Shown here: piece after piece, positions 1-6,987 of the stretch | Layout: each line of letters starts with the position of its first letter | How positions within the stretch are numbered: the stretch's first letter is position 1 | Assembly (NCBI GenBank): GCA_018715445.1 | Contig: DVLP01000268.1 | Span: 1-12,308 of the forward strand | DNA from: Candidatus Avipropionibacterium avicola | Lineage (GTDB): Bacteria > Actinomycetota > Actinomycetes > Propionibacteriales > Propionibacteriaceae | Direction of reading: 5' to 3' | DNA length: 12,308 nt | Translations under genes and position numbers: made by a program | The notes under the pieces: generated by a model | What the model was told of the DNA's origin: nothing | Seen by the model: the letters and a program-made list of their open reading frames with translations, nothing else | Databases searched by the model: none

Positions 1-139
1 GTGGGACCGCGCCACCTTCGCCGACTGGGCGGGCCGGGTCGATGAGCAGTACGGCTACCGGCACGAGATCCGGGGTGTCGGTGACGACGACCCGACCACC
101 GGTGCCCCGACACAGATGGCGGTGTTCACCCGTGTCTGA
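1..139 (+). CDS. hen1: Hen1 3'-terminal RNA ribose 2'-O-methyltransferase, C-terminal end only
   Basis: Only the last 45 codons are present (frame from base 2, TGA at 137-139); the 5' part lies outside the window. The peptide runs from WDRATFADWAGRV through YGYRHEIRGVG to a final PTQMAVFTRV. This matches, from memory, the end of the methyltransferase domain of bacterial Hen1, where PTQMAVF near the terminus is typical. Bacterial Hen1 methylates the 2'-OH of the 3'-terminal nucleotide at a broken RNA end before sealing, so that the repaired RNA resists being cut again at that site. The identification is much strengthened by the next gene, Pnkp, its obligate partner, whose start codon overlaps this stop. 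No catalytic residues fall in the visible part, so activity cannot be judged. Confidence 0.85.
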   Translation, partial: WDRATFADWAGRVDEQYGYRHEIRGVGDDDPTTGAPTQMAVFTRV

Positions 140-2639
140 GATCGCCATCCCCACCAAGGGGCTCGTACTGCTCGTCGGGGTCTCCGGCAGCGGCAAGTCC
201 ACCTTCGCCGCCCGGCACTTCCTGCCCACCGAAGTGGTCTCCAGCGATGTCTGCCGCGGTCTGGTCAGCGATGACCCCAACGACCAAGAGGCCACCAAGG
301 ATGCCTTTGCCCTGCTCGACACCATCGCCGGCATCCGGTTGCGGCGCGGCCTGCTCACCGTGATCGACGCAACCAATGTCCAGCGCTCGGCACGGGCCAG
401 CCTGATCCGGTTGGCCAAGGACCACGACCTGCAGGTCGACGCCGTCGTCCTCGACGTCGGCGAGTCGGTCGCTGCCGCCCGCAACGCTGAACGACCCGAC
501 CGCAGTTTCGGGCGCTCGGTCATCACGCGCCAGCAGCGTGACCTGGACCGATCCCTGTCCCGGTTGAAGAAGGAGGGGTTCCGCAAGGTCCACGTCCTCT
601 CCGGCGTCGACGAGGTCGACGCTGCCACCGTGGTCCGGGAACGACCCTGGACCGATCGCCGTGACCACACCGGACCGTTCGACATCATCGGCGACGTCCA
701 CGGGTGCCTGTCCGAACTGCTGTCACTGTTGGACAAGCTCGGGTGGCAGGTCGACCGTGACGAACAGGGGCGGGCCGTCGGTGCCCACCACCCGCAGGGC
801 CGTACAGCGGCCTTCGTCGGCGACCTGGTCGATCGTGGTCCCGACACCCCCGGGGTGTTGCGACTGGTGATGGGCATGGTGGACGCCGGCACCGCGATCT
901 GCGTGAGCGGCAACCACGAGGCAAAGCTGGTGCGAGCCCTCCGCGGCTCGAAGGTGACGATCTCGCACGGACTGGAGGAATCCCTGTCCCAGTTGGAGTC
1001 CGAGACCGACGAGTTCCGTCAGGCGGCGCTGCGGTTCATGGATCGCCTGGTCAGCCACTACGTACTGGACGAGGGCCGACTCGTCCTGGTCCATGCCGGG
1101 TTGAAGGAGGCTTACCACGGGCGGGCCTCCACCCGGGTGCGCAGCTTCGCCCTCTACGGCGACACCACGGGCGAGACCGACGAGTACGGACTCCCGGTGC
1201 GTCAGCCCTGGGCGAAGGACTACCGCGGCGAGGCGGTCGTGGCCTACGGTCACACCCCTTGCACGACGGCCGAGTGGGTCAACAACACCATCTGCCTCGA
1301 CACCGGCGCCGTCTTCGGCGGCGCCCTGACCGCCCTGCGCTTCCCCGAACGCGAACTCATCGACGTCCCGGCCGAGCAGCAGTGGTACGAGCCGATCCGT
1401 CCCCTCGTCCCGCAGACCACCGAACGTGATCCCGGGGTGCTCGCCCTGGCCGACATCACCGGTACCCAGTGGCACGAGACCACCTGGGCCGGCAAGGTGA
1501 AGGTCCCCGAGGAGAATGCTGCCGCCGCCCTCGAGGTGTTGAGCCGTTGGAGCACCGATCCGCGTTGGTTGGTCCACCTGCCGCCCACCATGGCGCCGGC
1601 CCCCACCTCCCAGCTGGACGGCTTCCTGGAGCACCCCGAGCAGGCCTTCGACGCCTTCGCCGCCGCCGGGGTCAGCCGAGTGGTCTGTCAGGAGAAGCAC
1701 ATGGGCTCTCGGGCGATCGCTGTCCTCACCACCGGGCCCGAGGCCGCCGAGCGCCACTTCGGGATCGACGACGGCAGCACCGGGGTGGTCCACACCCGGA
1801 CCGGACGGGCCTTCTTCGACGACGACACCGTGCTGGTCGACCGGCTCCGGCAGGCCACCGCCGGGCTGTTCGCCGCACTGGACACCGAGTGGCTGGTGCT
1901 CGACGCCGAACTGTTGCCCTGGTCGGCCAAGGCTCAGGACCTGATCGCCGACCAGTACGCCTCGGTGACCGCTGCCGCCCGCACGGCGCTGCCGGCCACC
2001 CTTGCCGTCCTCCAGCAGGCCGCCGGTCGCGGACTCGACGTCGCCGCCCTCACCGACCGGACCGAACGGCGGCTGGCCAATGCCGAGGCCCTGCGTACGG
2101 TCTGGACCTCGTACTGCTCGACCGACGACGGGCCCGGCGAGGTCCGACTGGCACCCTTCCAGGTGTTGGCCGGCGAGGGCGAGCTGTATGCCCTGCGGGG
2201 CCACGACTGGCACCTCGAGCAGCTGGCCACCCTGAGCGATCCGGTGATCGTGGCGACCCGGCACCGCTGGGTGGACCTGCACGACCCGAGCTCGCGGGCC
2301 GAAGCCGTACGGTGGTGGAGCGAGCTCACCGCGAGCGGTGGCGAGGGCATGGTCGTCAAACCCCACCACCCCGATCCGAGCCATCGGAAGCTGCCGGCCG
2401 GGCTCAAGGTGCGCGGACCGGAATACCTGCGGATGGTCTACGGACCCGACTACCAGGACTCGCTGGAGACGCTGCGGCAGCGCGATCTCGGCCGCAAACG
2501 CAGCCTGGCCCAGCGGGAGTACGGCCTCGGCCTGGAGTCACTGGACCGCTTCGTCAACGGCCGACCGCTGTGGCAGGTGCACCAGATGGTCGCCGCCGTG
2601 CTCGCCCTGGAGTCCGAGCCGGTCGATCCCCGACTGTGA
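132..2639 (+). CDS. pnkp: Pnkp: polynucleotide kinase / 2',3'-phosphatase / RNA ligase of the Pnkp-Hen1 RNA repair pathway
   Basis: 835 residues with all three expected modules. The N-terminal P-loop kinase has GVSGSGKST (16-24; K22, S23) and SSD with D39, the likely general base. The central binuclear metallophosphoesterase has GDVHG (D188, H190), GDLVDRG (D231, R235), GNHE (N261, H262), H321, GHT (H374) and D390; spacing follows Clostridium thermocellum Pnkp within two residues, as I recall it. The C-terminal adenylyltransferase has motif I EKHMGSR (nucleotidyl lysine K522) and EGMVVK (E738, K743), then LKVRG. The enzyme phosphorylates 5'-OH ends, removes 2',3'-cyclic phosphate, and with Hen1 seals the ends. 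I chose GTG 132 because it overlaps the Hen1 stop by 8 bp (translational coupling) and puts the P-loop 15 residues in. An upstream in-frame ATG at 42 would lie inside hen1 and add an implausible 30-residue tail. Confidence 0.96.
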   Translation: MSEIAIPTKGLVLLVGVSGSGKSTFAARHFLPTEVVSSDVCRGLVSDDPNDQEATKDAFALLDTIAGIRLRRGLLTVIDATNVQRSARASLIRLAKDHDLQVDAVVLDVGESVAAARNAERPDRSFGRSVITRQQRDLDRSLSRLKKEGFRKVHVLSGVDEVDAATVVRERPWTDRRDHTGPFDIIGDVHGCLSELLSLLDKLGWQVDRDEQGRAVGAHHPQGRTAAFVGDLVDRGPDTPGVLRLVMGMVDAGTAICVSGNHEAKLVRALRGSKVTISHGLEESLSQLESETDEFRQAALRFMDRLVSHYVLDEGRLVLVHAGLKEAYHGRASTRVRSFALYGDTTGETDEYGLPVRQPWAKDYRGEAVVAYGHTPCTTAEWVNNTICLDTGAVFGGALTALRFPERELIDVPAEQQWYEPIRPLVPQTTERDPGVLALADITGTQWHETTWAGKVKVPEENAAAALEVLSRWSTDPRWLVHLPPTMAPAPTSQLDGFLEHPEQAFDAFAAAGVSRVVCQEKHMGSRAIAVLTTGPEAAERHFGIDDGSTGVVHTRTGRAFFDDDTVLVDRLRQATAGLFAALDTEWLVLDAELLPWSAKAQDLIADQYASVTAAARTALPATLAVLQQAAGRGLDVAALTDRTERRLANAEALRTVWTSYCSTDDGPGEVRLAPFQVLAGEGELYALRGHDWHLEQLATLSDPVIVATRHRWVDLHDPSSRAEAVRWWSELTASGGEGMVVKPHHPDPSHRKLPAGLKVRGPEYLRMVYGPDYQDSLETLRQRDLGRKRSLAQREYGLGLESLDRFVNGRPLWQVHQMVAAVLALESEPVDPRL

Positions 2640-2640
2640 T

Positions 2641-2664
2641 CCGACCGGGTCATCCCGGCCGGTC
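2641..2664. terminator. Possible bidirectional terminator between convergent genes
   Basis: The 30-bp gap between the convergent Pnkp and SDR stops is almost filled by dyads. CCGGG-TCAT-CCCGG (2645-2658) is a perfect 5-bp stem with a 4-base loop. An alternative GACCGG/CCGGTC pairing spans 2643-2664. No T-tract follows on either strand, so this is at best a weak or factor-assisted terminator. Confidence 0.3.
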
Positions 2665-2669
2665 ACCCC

Positions 2670-3512
2670 TCAGCTCAGTCGGTCCCGTTCGGCGGCAAGG
2701 CTGAGCGCGGTCATCTCCTTGGTCCGACCGGCGGTCACCCCACCGTCCACCGGCAGCGTGACCCCGGTGATCCAGGCGGCATCATCCGAAGCGAGGAAGG
2801 CGATCGCGGCGGCCAGGTCTGTGGGCTCGCCGACCCGTCCCAGCGGATAGAGCCCGGCGAACTTGTCCGGCCCACCCTGGCTGTCCCAGACCCGGGTCCG
2901 TACGGTGCCGGGCGCCACCACATTGGCCCGGATCCCTTCGGGGCCCAGGTCGACGGCCAGGTTCTTGGCCATCACCGACAGCCCGGCCTTCGCCGCCGAG
3001 TAGGCCTGATCGCCCCAGGCGGCCAGGGCGTTGACCGAGGAGACCAGCACGATCGAGCCGCGGCTCGCCCCGACCGGCGTGGAGGCACGAAACAGCGGCA
3101 CGGCAGCCCGGACCAGCCGGCTCGGCCCGATCAGGTTCAACTCGACCGAGGCCTGCCAGAACTCGTCCTCGGTCTGCCCCGGCGTCGGCGCACCCAAGGA
3201 GCCCCCGGCTACGTTGATCAGGGCGTCCAGCCGGCCGAAGTGGTCCATGGCGAACGACAGGGAGGACCCGACCGAGGCGGCATCGGTGAGGTCACAACCG
3301 ATCGCGGCCGCACGGTCCGGGCCGAGCTCGTCGGCAACCGCTTGGGCCGCCGGTGTGTCGAGGTCCGCGACCACGACCCGGGCTCCCTCAGCGCACAGCC
3401 GACGGACGGTCGCAGCGCCGATCCCGTGGCCACCACCGGTCACGAAGGCAACCCGACCGGTGAAACGGGCGACTCTCTCACCACCCGGCGGATCCGCCGG
3501 AGGCTGAGTCAT
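2670..3512 (-). CDS. Short-chain dehydrogenase/reductase (classical SDR)
   Basis: 280 residues, slightly over the usual 250 because of a proline-rich start of about 18 residues. Cofactor site TGGGHGIG is at 25-32. D50 at the end of the second strand suggests NAD(H) preference. NVAG (100-103) replaces the common NNAG. The catalytic set is complete: N126, S159 (LVSS), Y171 and K175 in YSAAK. WITGV and PVDGG near the end are typical of FabG-like enzymes. The substrate cannot be read from the sequence. Its ATG shares ATGA (3509-3512) with the stop of the upstream small membrane protein, and no Shine-Dalgarno is seen, so translation is probably coupled. It is the last gene of the mca run; a role in aldehyde or ketone metabolism alongside mycothiol detoxification is only inferred from position. 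Confidence 0.93.
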   Translation of the reverse strand: MTQPPADPPGGERVARFTGRVAFVTGGGHGIGAATVRRLCAEGARVVVADLDTPAAQAVADELGPDRAAAIGCDLTDAASVGSSLSFAMDHFGRLDALINVAGGSLGAPTPGQTEDEFWQASVELNLIGPSRLVRAAVPLFRASTPVGASRGSIVLVSSVNALAAWGDQAYSAAKAGLSVMAKNLAVDLGPEGIRANVVAPGTVRTRVWDSQGGPDKFAGLYPLGRVGEPTDLAAAIAFLASDDAAWITGVTLPVDGGVTAGRTKEMTALSLAAERDRLS

Positions 3513-3712
3513 CGCGGGCTGCTCGGGGTGGAGCTGTCGTCGACAGCGTCGACCTCCTCGTCACCCTCGTGCGGCAGACCGGGCTCGATGGTGTGCAGCA
3601 TCTTGCGCATGCTGCGCCACAGGAAGAAGACCACGACGAACATCAAGATCAGGATGACCAGAGGTACCCATCCTGGCTTGGCGACGTCCGCAAGATCTTC
3701 CATCGGGATCAT
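3509..3712 (-). CDS. Small single-pass membrane protein downstream of mca (Rv1083-like position)
   Basis: 67 residues from ATG 3712, or 64 from ATG 3703. One hydrophobic segment (about residues 15-32, WVPLVILILMFVVVFFLW) is followed by basic RSMRK and an acidic, Ser/Pro-rich tail (EGDEEVDAVDD), so the C-terminus is probably cytoplasmic. No function is known to me. A similar short membrane protein follows mca in mycobacteria (Rv1083, from memory). It starts 16 bp after the mca stop and overlaps the SDR start by four bases, so it sits tightly inside the operon. No strong Shine-Dalgarno is seen before either ATG. The same frame is open further upstream to 3919, but that part overlaps mca and reads as arginine-rich out-of-frame sequence, so I excluded it. 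Confidence 0.8.
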   Translation of the reverse strand: MIPMEDLADVAKPGWVPLVILILMFVVVFFLWRSMRKMLHTIEPGLPHEGDEEVDAVDDSSTPSSPR

Positions 3713-3728
3713 GGGCGCAAGGCTACGC

Positions 3729-4673
3729 TCACGCCGCACCGCGGCGGACGTCGGCCTCCCCGACCTCGGGACCGGGGATCCCGGCGAACAGGTCGTCCTC
3801 CGGTGCCGCCGAATCGACCTCGCTGCGGACCAACTGGAAGTCCTCGGTCGGCCAGGCCTGCTGGGCCACCTCGAGCGGCACGGCGAAGAACGGACCCTGC
3901 GGGTCGATCTGGGTGGCATGGGCGATCAGCGCGCGATCCCGTACCTCGAACCAGTCACCGCACTCCACCCGGGTGGTGACGCGGGCATCCCACTCCGGCT
4001 CGGCCGACCAGCTGGCGAGCCGCTCCGCGTACGGGGACTCCAGTCCGTGCTCGGTCATCGCCTTGTCCAGGGCAACGAACTTCTTGTGGTGGAAGCCGAA
4101 GTGGTAGTAGAGCTTCAACGGCTGCCAGACCGGTCCGGCCTCAGGGAAGCGCTCCGGGTCGGATGCCGCGTCGAAGGCCTCCACACTGATGCGGTGGCAC
4201 ATGATGTGGTCCGGGTGCGGATAGCCGCCCCGCTCGTCGTAAGTGGTCACGACGTGCGGACGGAACTCCCGGATCACCTTGACCAGCGGCTCGGTCGCGA
4301 CCTGCAGGTCGGTCAGGGCGAAGCAGCCCTCGGGCAACGGCGGCAACGGATCGCCCTCGGGCAGACCCGAGTCGACGAAGCCGAGCCAGGTCTGGCGGAT
4401 CCCGAGGATGTCGCGGGCCCGCTCCATCTCCTCGCGACGGATCTCAGTCAGGTTCGACAGGACGTCGGGCCGGTCCATCGCCGGGTTGAGGATGTCGCCG
4501 CGCTCCCCTCCGGTACAGGTCGCCACCATGACCTCGACACCCTGGGAGACGTACATCGCGGTCGATGCGGCTCCCTTGCTGGATTCGTCGTCGGGGTGAG
4601 CGTGCACGTGCAGGAGGCGCAACGGCTCACCACGGCTGTCGAGGCGTGGTGCAGACGTCATGGGCGACATCAT
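3729..4673 (-). CDS. mca: Mycothiol S-conjugate amidase Mca
   Basis: 314 residues from the ATG at 4673; GTG 4685 or ATG 4661 are alternatives, and none has a clear Shine-Dalgarno. It belongs to the PIG-L/LmbE-like zinc deacetylase fold. AHPDDESSKG supplies H26, the general base D28 and zinc ligand D29. GGYPHPDH supplies Y151, H153 and zinc ligand H156 (by MshB alignment from memory). The lysine after ESS (K33) is typical of Mca; the paralogue MshB has a different residue here, so Mca is preferred. The enzyme cleaves the amide bond of mycothiol-toxin conjugates in the cytoplasm, releasing a mercapturic acid for export and GlcN-Ins for recycling. TGGERGDILNPAMDRPDV and THATQIDP-type segments (here AHATQIDP) also match the family. 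The DUF4307-mca-small membrane protein order next to greA supports orthology. Confidence 0.95.
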   Translation of the reverse strand: MMSPMTSAPRLDSRGEPLRLLHVHAHPDDESSKGAASTAMYVSQGVEVMVATCTGGERGDILNPAMDRPDVLSNLTEIRREEMERARDILGIRQTWLGFVDSGLPEGDPLPPLPEGCFALTDLQVATEPLVKVIREFRPHVVTTYDERGGYPHPDHIMCHRISVEAFDAASDPERFPEAGPVWQPLKLYYHFGFHHKKFVALDKAMTEHGLESPYAERLASWSAEPEWDARVTTRVECGDWFEVRDRALIAHATQIDPQGPFFAVPLEVAQQAWPTEDFQLVRSEVDSAAPEDDLFAGIPGPEVGEADVRRGAA

Positions 4674-4736
4674 TGCGCGAAACACCGATCAACGTGGAAT
4701 CGAGCGGCCGGATGAGACGGCGACCCGACCGCAGGC

Positions 4737-5150
4737 TCACTCGGCGTAGCAGCCGTCGAGGGAGACCGAGGTGGCCCGGCGGAAGGTCCGGATCGTGTCG
4801 TGGATGACCACCAGCTCGGGCTGGTCCGGGGTCACGGTGATCATCAGTTCACCGACCCGCTCGAAGTTGTCGGCCTGGGCGATCACCCGGCACTGAGCGG
4901 TGGCGGACAGGTCACGACGCTCGACACGCAACGTGAACTCGGCCTCGGTGTCATCGACGATCTCGAAGGTGTCCAGCCGGCCCGAGACGCTCGGCGTGGC
5001 GTGGTCGACGCCGACCCAGACCACCCAACCGATGCCCAGCACCGCCACCAGCGCGATCGCCACCACGGCCAGGGTGCGAGGCAGCCTCGGCTGGGGGTAG
5101 CGGCGGGCCAGGCGCTGCGCGACCTCAGGGTCCGGATGCTGCTCGGGCAT
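4737..5150 (-). CDS. DUF4307 family membrane protein (Rv1081c-like)
   Basis: 137 residues: a short cytoplasmic N-terminus with RRYPQPRLPRT, one transmembrane segment at about 26-48, and a probably extracytoplasmic beta-rich domain. That domain holds a FEIVDDTEAEFTLRVERRD stretch and two cysteines, C87 and C134, that could pair. Length, architecture and position between mca and greA fit DUF4307. Its function is unknown to me. It is the first gene of the - strand run; mca starts about 60 bp downstream. A TACGGT hexamer six bases before the ATG suggests a leaderless transcript. Confidence 0.85.
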   Translation of the reverse strand: MPEQHPDPEVAQRLARRYPQPRLPRTLAVVAIALVAVLGIGWVVWVGVDHATPSVSGRLDTFEIVDDTEAEFTLRVERRDLSATAQCRVIAQADNFERVGELMITVTPDQPELVVIHDTIRTFRRATSVSLDGCYAE

Positions 5151-5162
5151 GGATGAACCGTA
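5151..5162 (-). promoter_or_regulatory. Candidate leaderless -10 element for the DUF4307-mca operon
   Basis: On the - strand TACGGT (5162-5157) fits the actinobacterial TANNNT -10. It is followed by six bases (TCATCC) and then the ATG at 5150, which would make the first base of the codon the transcription start. There is no Shine-Dalgarno and no convincing -35. Confidence 0.45.
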
Positions 5163-5204
5163 CCCACCGCCCGGTACGGGACACCGATCGGCCCTCGTCC
5201 TCGG

Positions 5205-5299
5205 CCCCTCGACGAGCTCGGGGGACGTGGCGGCTTGCCCCTCGACGAGCTCGGGGGACGTGGGGGCTTGCCCCTCGACGGGCTCGGGGAGCGTGGTGG
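5205..5299. repeat. 33-bp tandem repeat, about 2.9 copies, in the divergent DUF4307/greA region
   Basis: Units begin at 5205, 5238 and 5271. The first two differ at one base of 33. The third is diverged and stops after about 29 bases. Each begins with the core CCCCTCGACGAGCTCGGGGG (G for A in the third unit, which also has one G fewer), containing the palindrome CGAGCTCG in the first two. The same core, with TA for AG, recurs at 9919. It resembles a dispersed extragenic repeat that has been locally duplicated. Open frames through it arise only because 33 is a multiple of three. Confidence 0.9.
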
Positions 5300-5413
5300 G
5301 ACGTGGCCCGGGGGTGGTGCGACCCTGTCGACTGGAGTAGCTTCACCCGGAGACGCCGAGGGCCGTTCCCAAGACACTGGGCCGAGCCTGCTGCTGAGGC
5401 TTGCCTGATTGAC

Positions 5414-5425
5414 TAGTATGTGTCG
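5414..5425 (+). promoter_or_regulatory. Candidate leaderless -10 element of greA
   Basis: TAGTAT (5414-5419) is a good TANNNT -10 and is followed by six bases and then ATG 5426. That spacing would place the transcription start at the start codon. No Shine-Dalgarno precedes either ATG 5426 or the alternative GTG 5420, and GTG 5420 abuts the hexamer, which argues for ATG 5426. No clear -35 is seen. Confidence 0.6.
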
Positions 5426-5938
5426 ATGGCTGAAAACACCACCGAAACGATCTGGCTCACCAAGGAAGCCCACGAGAAGCTTCAGGCCGAGCTGCAGTAC
5501 CTCACGAATGAGGGGCGCGCCGAGGTGACGGCACGGATCGCTGCGGCCCGCGACGAGGGCGACCTGAAGGAGAACGGCGGCTACCACGCCGCGCGTGAGG
5601 AGCAGGGCCAGCAGGAGGCGCGGATCCGCCAGCTGCAGGACATGCTGCGCCGGGCCGAGGTCGGCGAGGCGCCGACCGATTCCAAGACCGTGGCTCCCGG
5701 GGTCCAGGTGACCATCGCCTTCGACGGCGACACCGACGACACCGAGACCTTCCTGCTGGGCTCCCGCGAGGTGCTCGGACTCGATGACGCGGTCGACGAC
5801 CTGCAGGTCTACAGCCCCCAGAGCCCGCTCGGCGCAGCGATCCTCGGCAAGTCGGCCGGCGACGAAGCCAGCTACGAGGCTCCGAACGGCAAGGACATCA
5901 ACGTCACCATTGTCGAAGTGAAGCCCTTCACGGGCTGA
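5426..5938 (+). CDS. greA: Transcription elongation factor GreA
   Basis: 170 residues, close to the family norm of about 160. The N-terminal antiparallel coiled coil spans about 10-75. At its tip is ARDEGDLKENGGYHAAREEQG; D46 and E49 correspond to E. coli D41 and E44, which position the catalytic Mg in the RNA polymerase secondary channel. The C-terminal FKBP-like domain includes the signature YSPQSPLGAAILG. GreA stimulates cleavage of backtracked RNA by RNA polymerase. The gene is monocistronic: divergent from the mca operon upstream and closed by a strong terminator. GTG 5420 would add two residues; ATG 5426 fits the candidate leaderless promoter better. Confidence 0.97.
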   Translation: MAENTTETIWLTKEAHEKLQAELQYLTNEGRAEVTARIAAARDEGDLKENGGYHAAREEQGQQEARIRQLQDMLRRAEVGEAPTDSKTVAPGVQVTIAFDGDTDDTETFLLGSREVLGLDDAVDDLQVYSPQSPLGAAILGKSAGDEASYEAPNGKDINVTIVEVKPFTG

Positions 5939-5941
5939 CCG

Positions 5942-5957
5942 CCCCGGCGTACCGGGG
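5942..5957 (+). other. Small hairpin just after greA
   Basis: CCCCGG-CGTA-CCGGGG is a perfect 6-bp stem with a tetraloop, three bases after the greA stop. It has no T-tract. It may protect the mRNA 3' end or aid pausing ahead of the main terminator. Confidence 0.45.
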
Positions 5958-5981
5958 AGGCCCCCGGTCACCTCAGCCACA

Positions 5982-6022
5982 GACCGGTCTCGCACCACCA
6001 CGGTGCGGGACCGGTCCGTTTT
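5982..6022 (+). terminator. Intrinsic terminator of greA
   Basis: The left arm 5982-5996 (GACCGGTCTCGCACC) pairs with 6002-6016 (GGTGCGGGACCGGTC) over 15 bp with one wobble pair and the loop ACCAC. CG and then TTTT (6019-6022) follow. The gene on its far side runs towards it from the opposite strand, so it could act on both transcripts, although the - strand side lacks a clear T-tract. Confidence 0.85.
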
Positions 6023-6040
6023 CTGCCCACGCTCACTCGG

Positions 6041-6076
6041 TCACACAGGTGCAGATCACACAGGTGCAGATCACAC
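6041..6076. repeat. 15-bp tandem duplication across the stop codon of the DUF4097-type gene
   Basis: TCACACAGGTGCAGA occurs at 6041-6055 and 6056-6070, and TCACAC restarts at 6071. Read on the - strand, the gene ends GTG TGA. The duplicated unit repeats that GTG TGA in the same frame, giving stops at 6073-6071, 6058-6056 and 6043-6041. Confidence 0.9.
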
Positions 6077-6967
6077 CGTGGCGGGGTCTCCGACCTTGAC
6101 GGTCACATAGGCCAGTACGGCTTCGACGTCGAGCCGGGCGTTGCCCAGCCCGACGACGACCTCGTCACCGTCACCGCTGTGGGCCCCGGTCCACGAGACC
6201 TTGCCCAGGTTGGCCTCGCCGCGGACCGTGACGTTCGAGTCCTCGGTGAGGTCGACGACGCCACGGCCGGACTCCACCCTGATCCGTGAGCGGCCGGTCC
6301 GGAAGGTGCCCTGGACGACGGCCTGACCGGCCTGGACCAGGACGTCGGTGCATTCGGCCACGCCGGCGAGGTTTGCGCCACCGCCGGTCACCCGGACCTG
6401 TCCGATCCAGGACACCCCGACCGTGGACAGTCCCCCACCGGACAGCTCGGCCTCGACCAACAGCGCCGGGTTCACCCGCACCACCAGCTCCTTGCCGCCG
6501 AAGGTGTGGTCGCGGGCCTCCTTGAGGTTGCGGCTGCGCAGCAGGCCGACACCGTCGAAGGACGGGGTGAACGAGCCTTCGCTGGTGATCTCCAGGACCT
6601 GCCGGTTGCGCCGCAGCACGTGCGGCCCGTCGACCTGCACGGTGGCGACCCCGGTGTCACCGACCACGCGGACCCGACGTCCGGATGCCCGGATCACGAC
6701 CCGTTCGACGCCCTTGGCCCCCGGGGCGGAGCTGCGTCGGTGCTCGTCACTGAAGCCCTTGCGTGGGGGCGGCGGGGCGTAGGCGTGGAACCCGTCACGC
6801 TCCGAGCGATCCCCCAACTCGTCGTCGGAGGGCTCGTGCGGCGGGTTCTGCTCGTCCTGCGCGGCGGCATGGTCACCAGCCCGTACGGCCTCGATCAGCT
6901 GGGCCGCCTCGGCCGCATTGATCCTGCCGGCAGAAAGTGCGTCAAGGATCGGCTGGATGTCGCTCAT
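6071..6967 (-). CDS. YvlB-like protein: short helical N-terminal motif plus DUF4097-type beta-repeat domain
   Basis: 298 residues from ATG 6967. Residues 3-31 (IQPILDALSAGRINAAEAAQLIEAVRAG) match the helical motif found at the start of YvlB/LiaX-type proteins. A charged, Pro-rich linker covers about 32-80. From about 85 there are successive short beta strands with many G/V/D residues, as in DUF4097 beta-solenoid domains. There is no signal peptide or membrane segment, so it is probably cytoplasmic. YvlB and LiaX relatives in Firmicutes are linked to envelope stress, but whether that applies here is unknown. The frame is open upstream to 7039, but that extension overlaps the previous gene. ATG 6967 has TATATT seven bases before it, so I take this as the start. 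It lies 28 bp after the epimerase-like gene on the same strand. Confidence 0.75.
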   Translation of the reverse strand: MSDIQPILDALSAGRINAAEAAQLIEAVRAGDHAAAQDEQNPPHEPSDDELGDRSERDGFHAYAPPPPRKGFSDEHRRSSAPGAKGVERVVIRASGRRVRVVGDTGVATVQVDGPHVLRRNRQVLEITSEGSFTPSFDGVGLLRSRNLKEARDHTFGGKELVVRVNPALLVEAELSGGGLSTVGVSWIGQVRVTGGGANLAGVAECTDVLVQAGQAVVQGTFRTGRSRIRVESGRGVVDLTEDSNVTVRGEANLGKVSWTGAHSGDGDEVVVGLGNARLDVEAVLAYVTVKVGDPATV

Positions 6968-6980
6968 GGAGACGAATATA
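6968..6980 (-). promoter_or_regulatory. Candidate leaderless -10 element of the DUF4097-type gene
   Basis: On the - strand TATATT (6980-6975) is one base from TATAAT. It lies seven bases before ATG 6967, with no Shine-Dalgarno between. A 17-bp spacer would put the -35 at 7003-6998, inside the 19-bp palindrome. Confidence 0.65.
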
Positions 6981-6987
6981 GGTCCAC

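Noticed and set aside
723..2384. Long open frame antisense to Pnkp
   Set aside because: It mirrors Pnkp codons in a GC-rich gene, has Gly/Val/Asp/Arg-rich low-complexity content and no recognisable domain.
5125..5416. Open frames on both strands across the 33-bp repeats, giving peptide repeats
   Set aside because: A period divisible by three keeps all frames open; there is no start signal and no family resemblance.
5942..5957. The first hairpin after greA as the terminator
   Set aside because: It lacks a T-tract; the 15-bp hairpin at 5982-6016 followed by TTTT fits far better.
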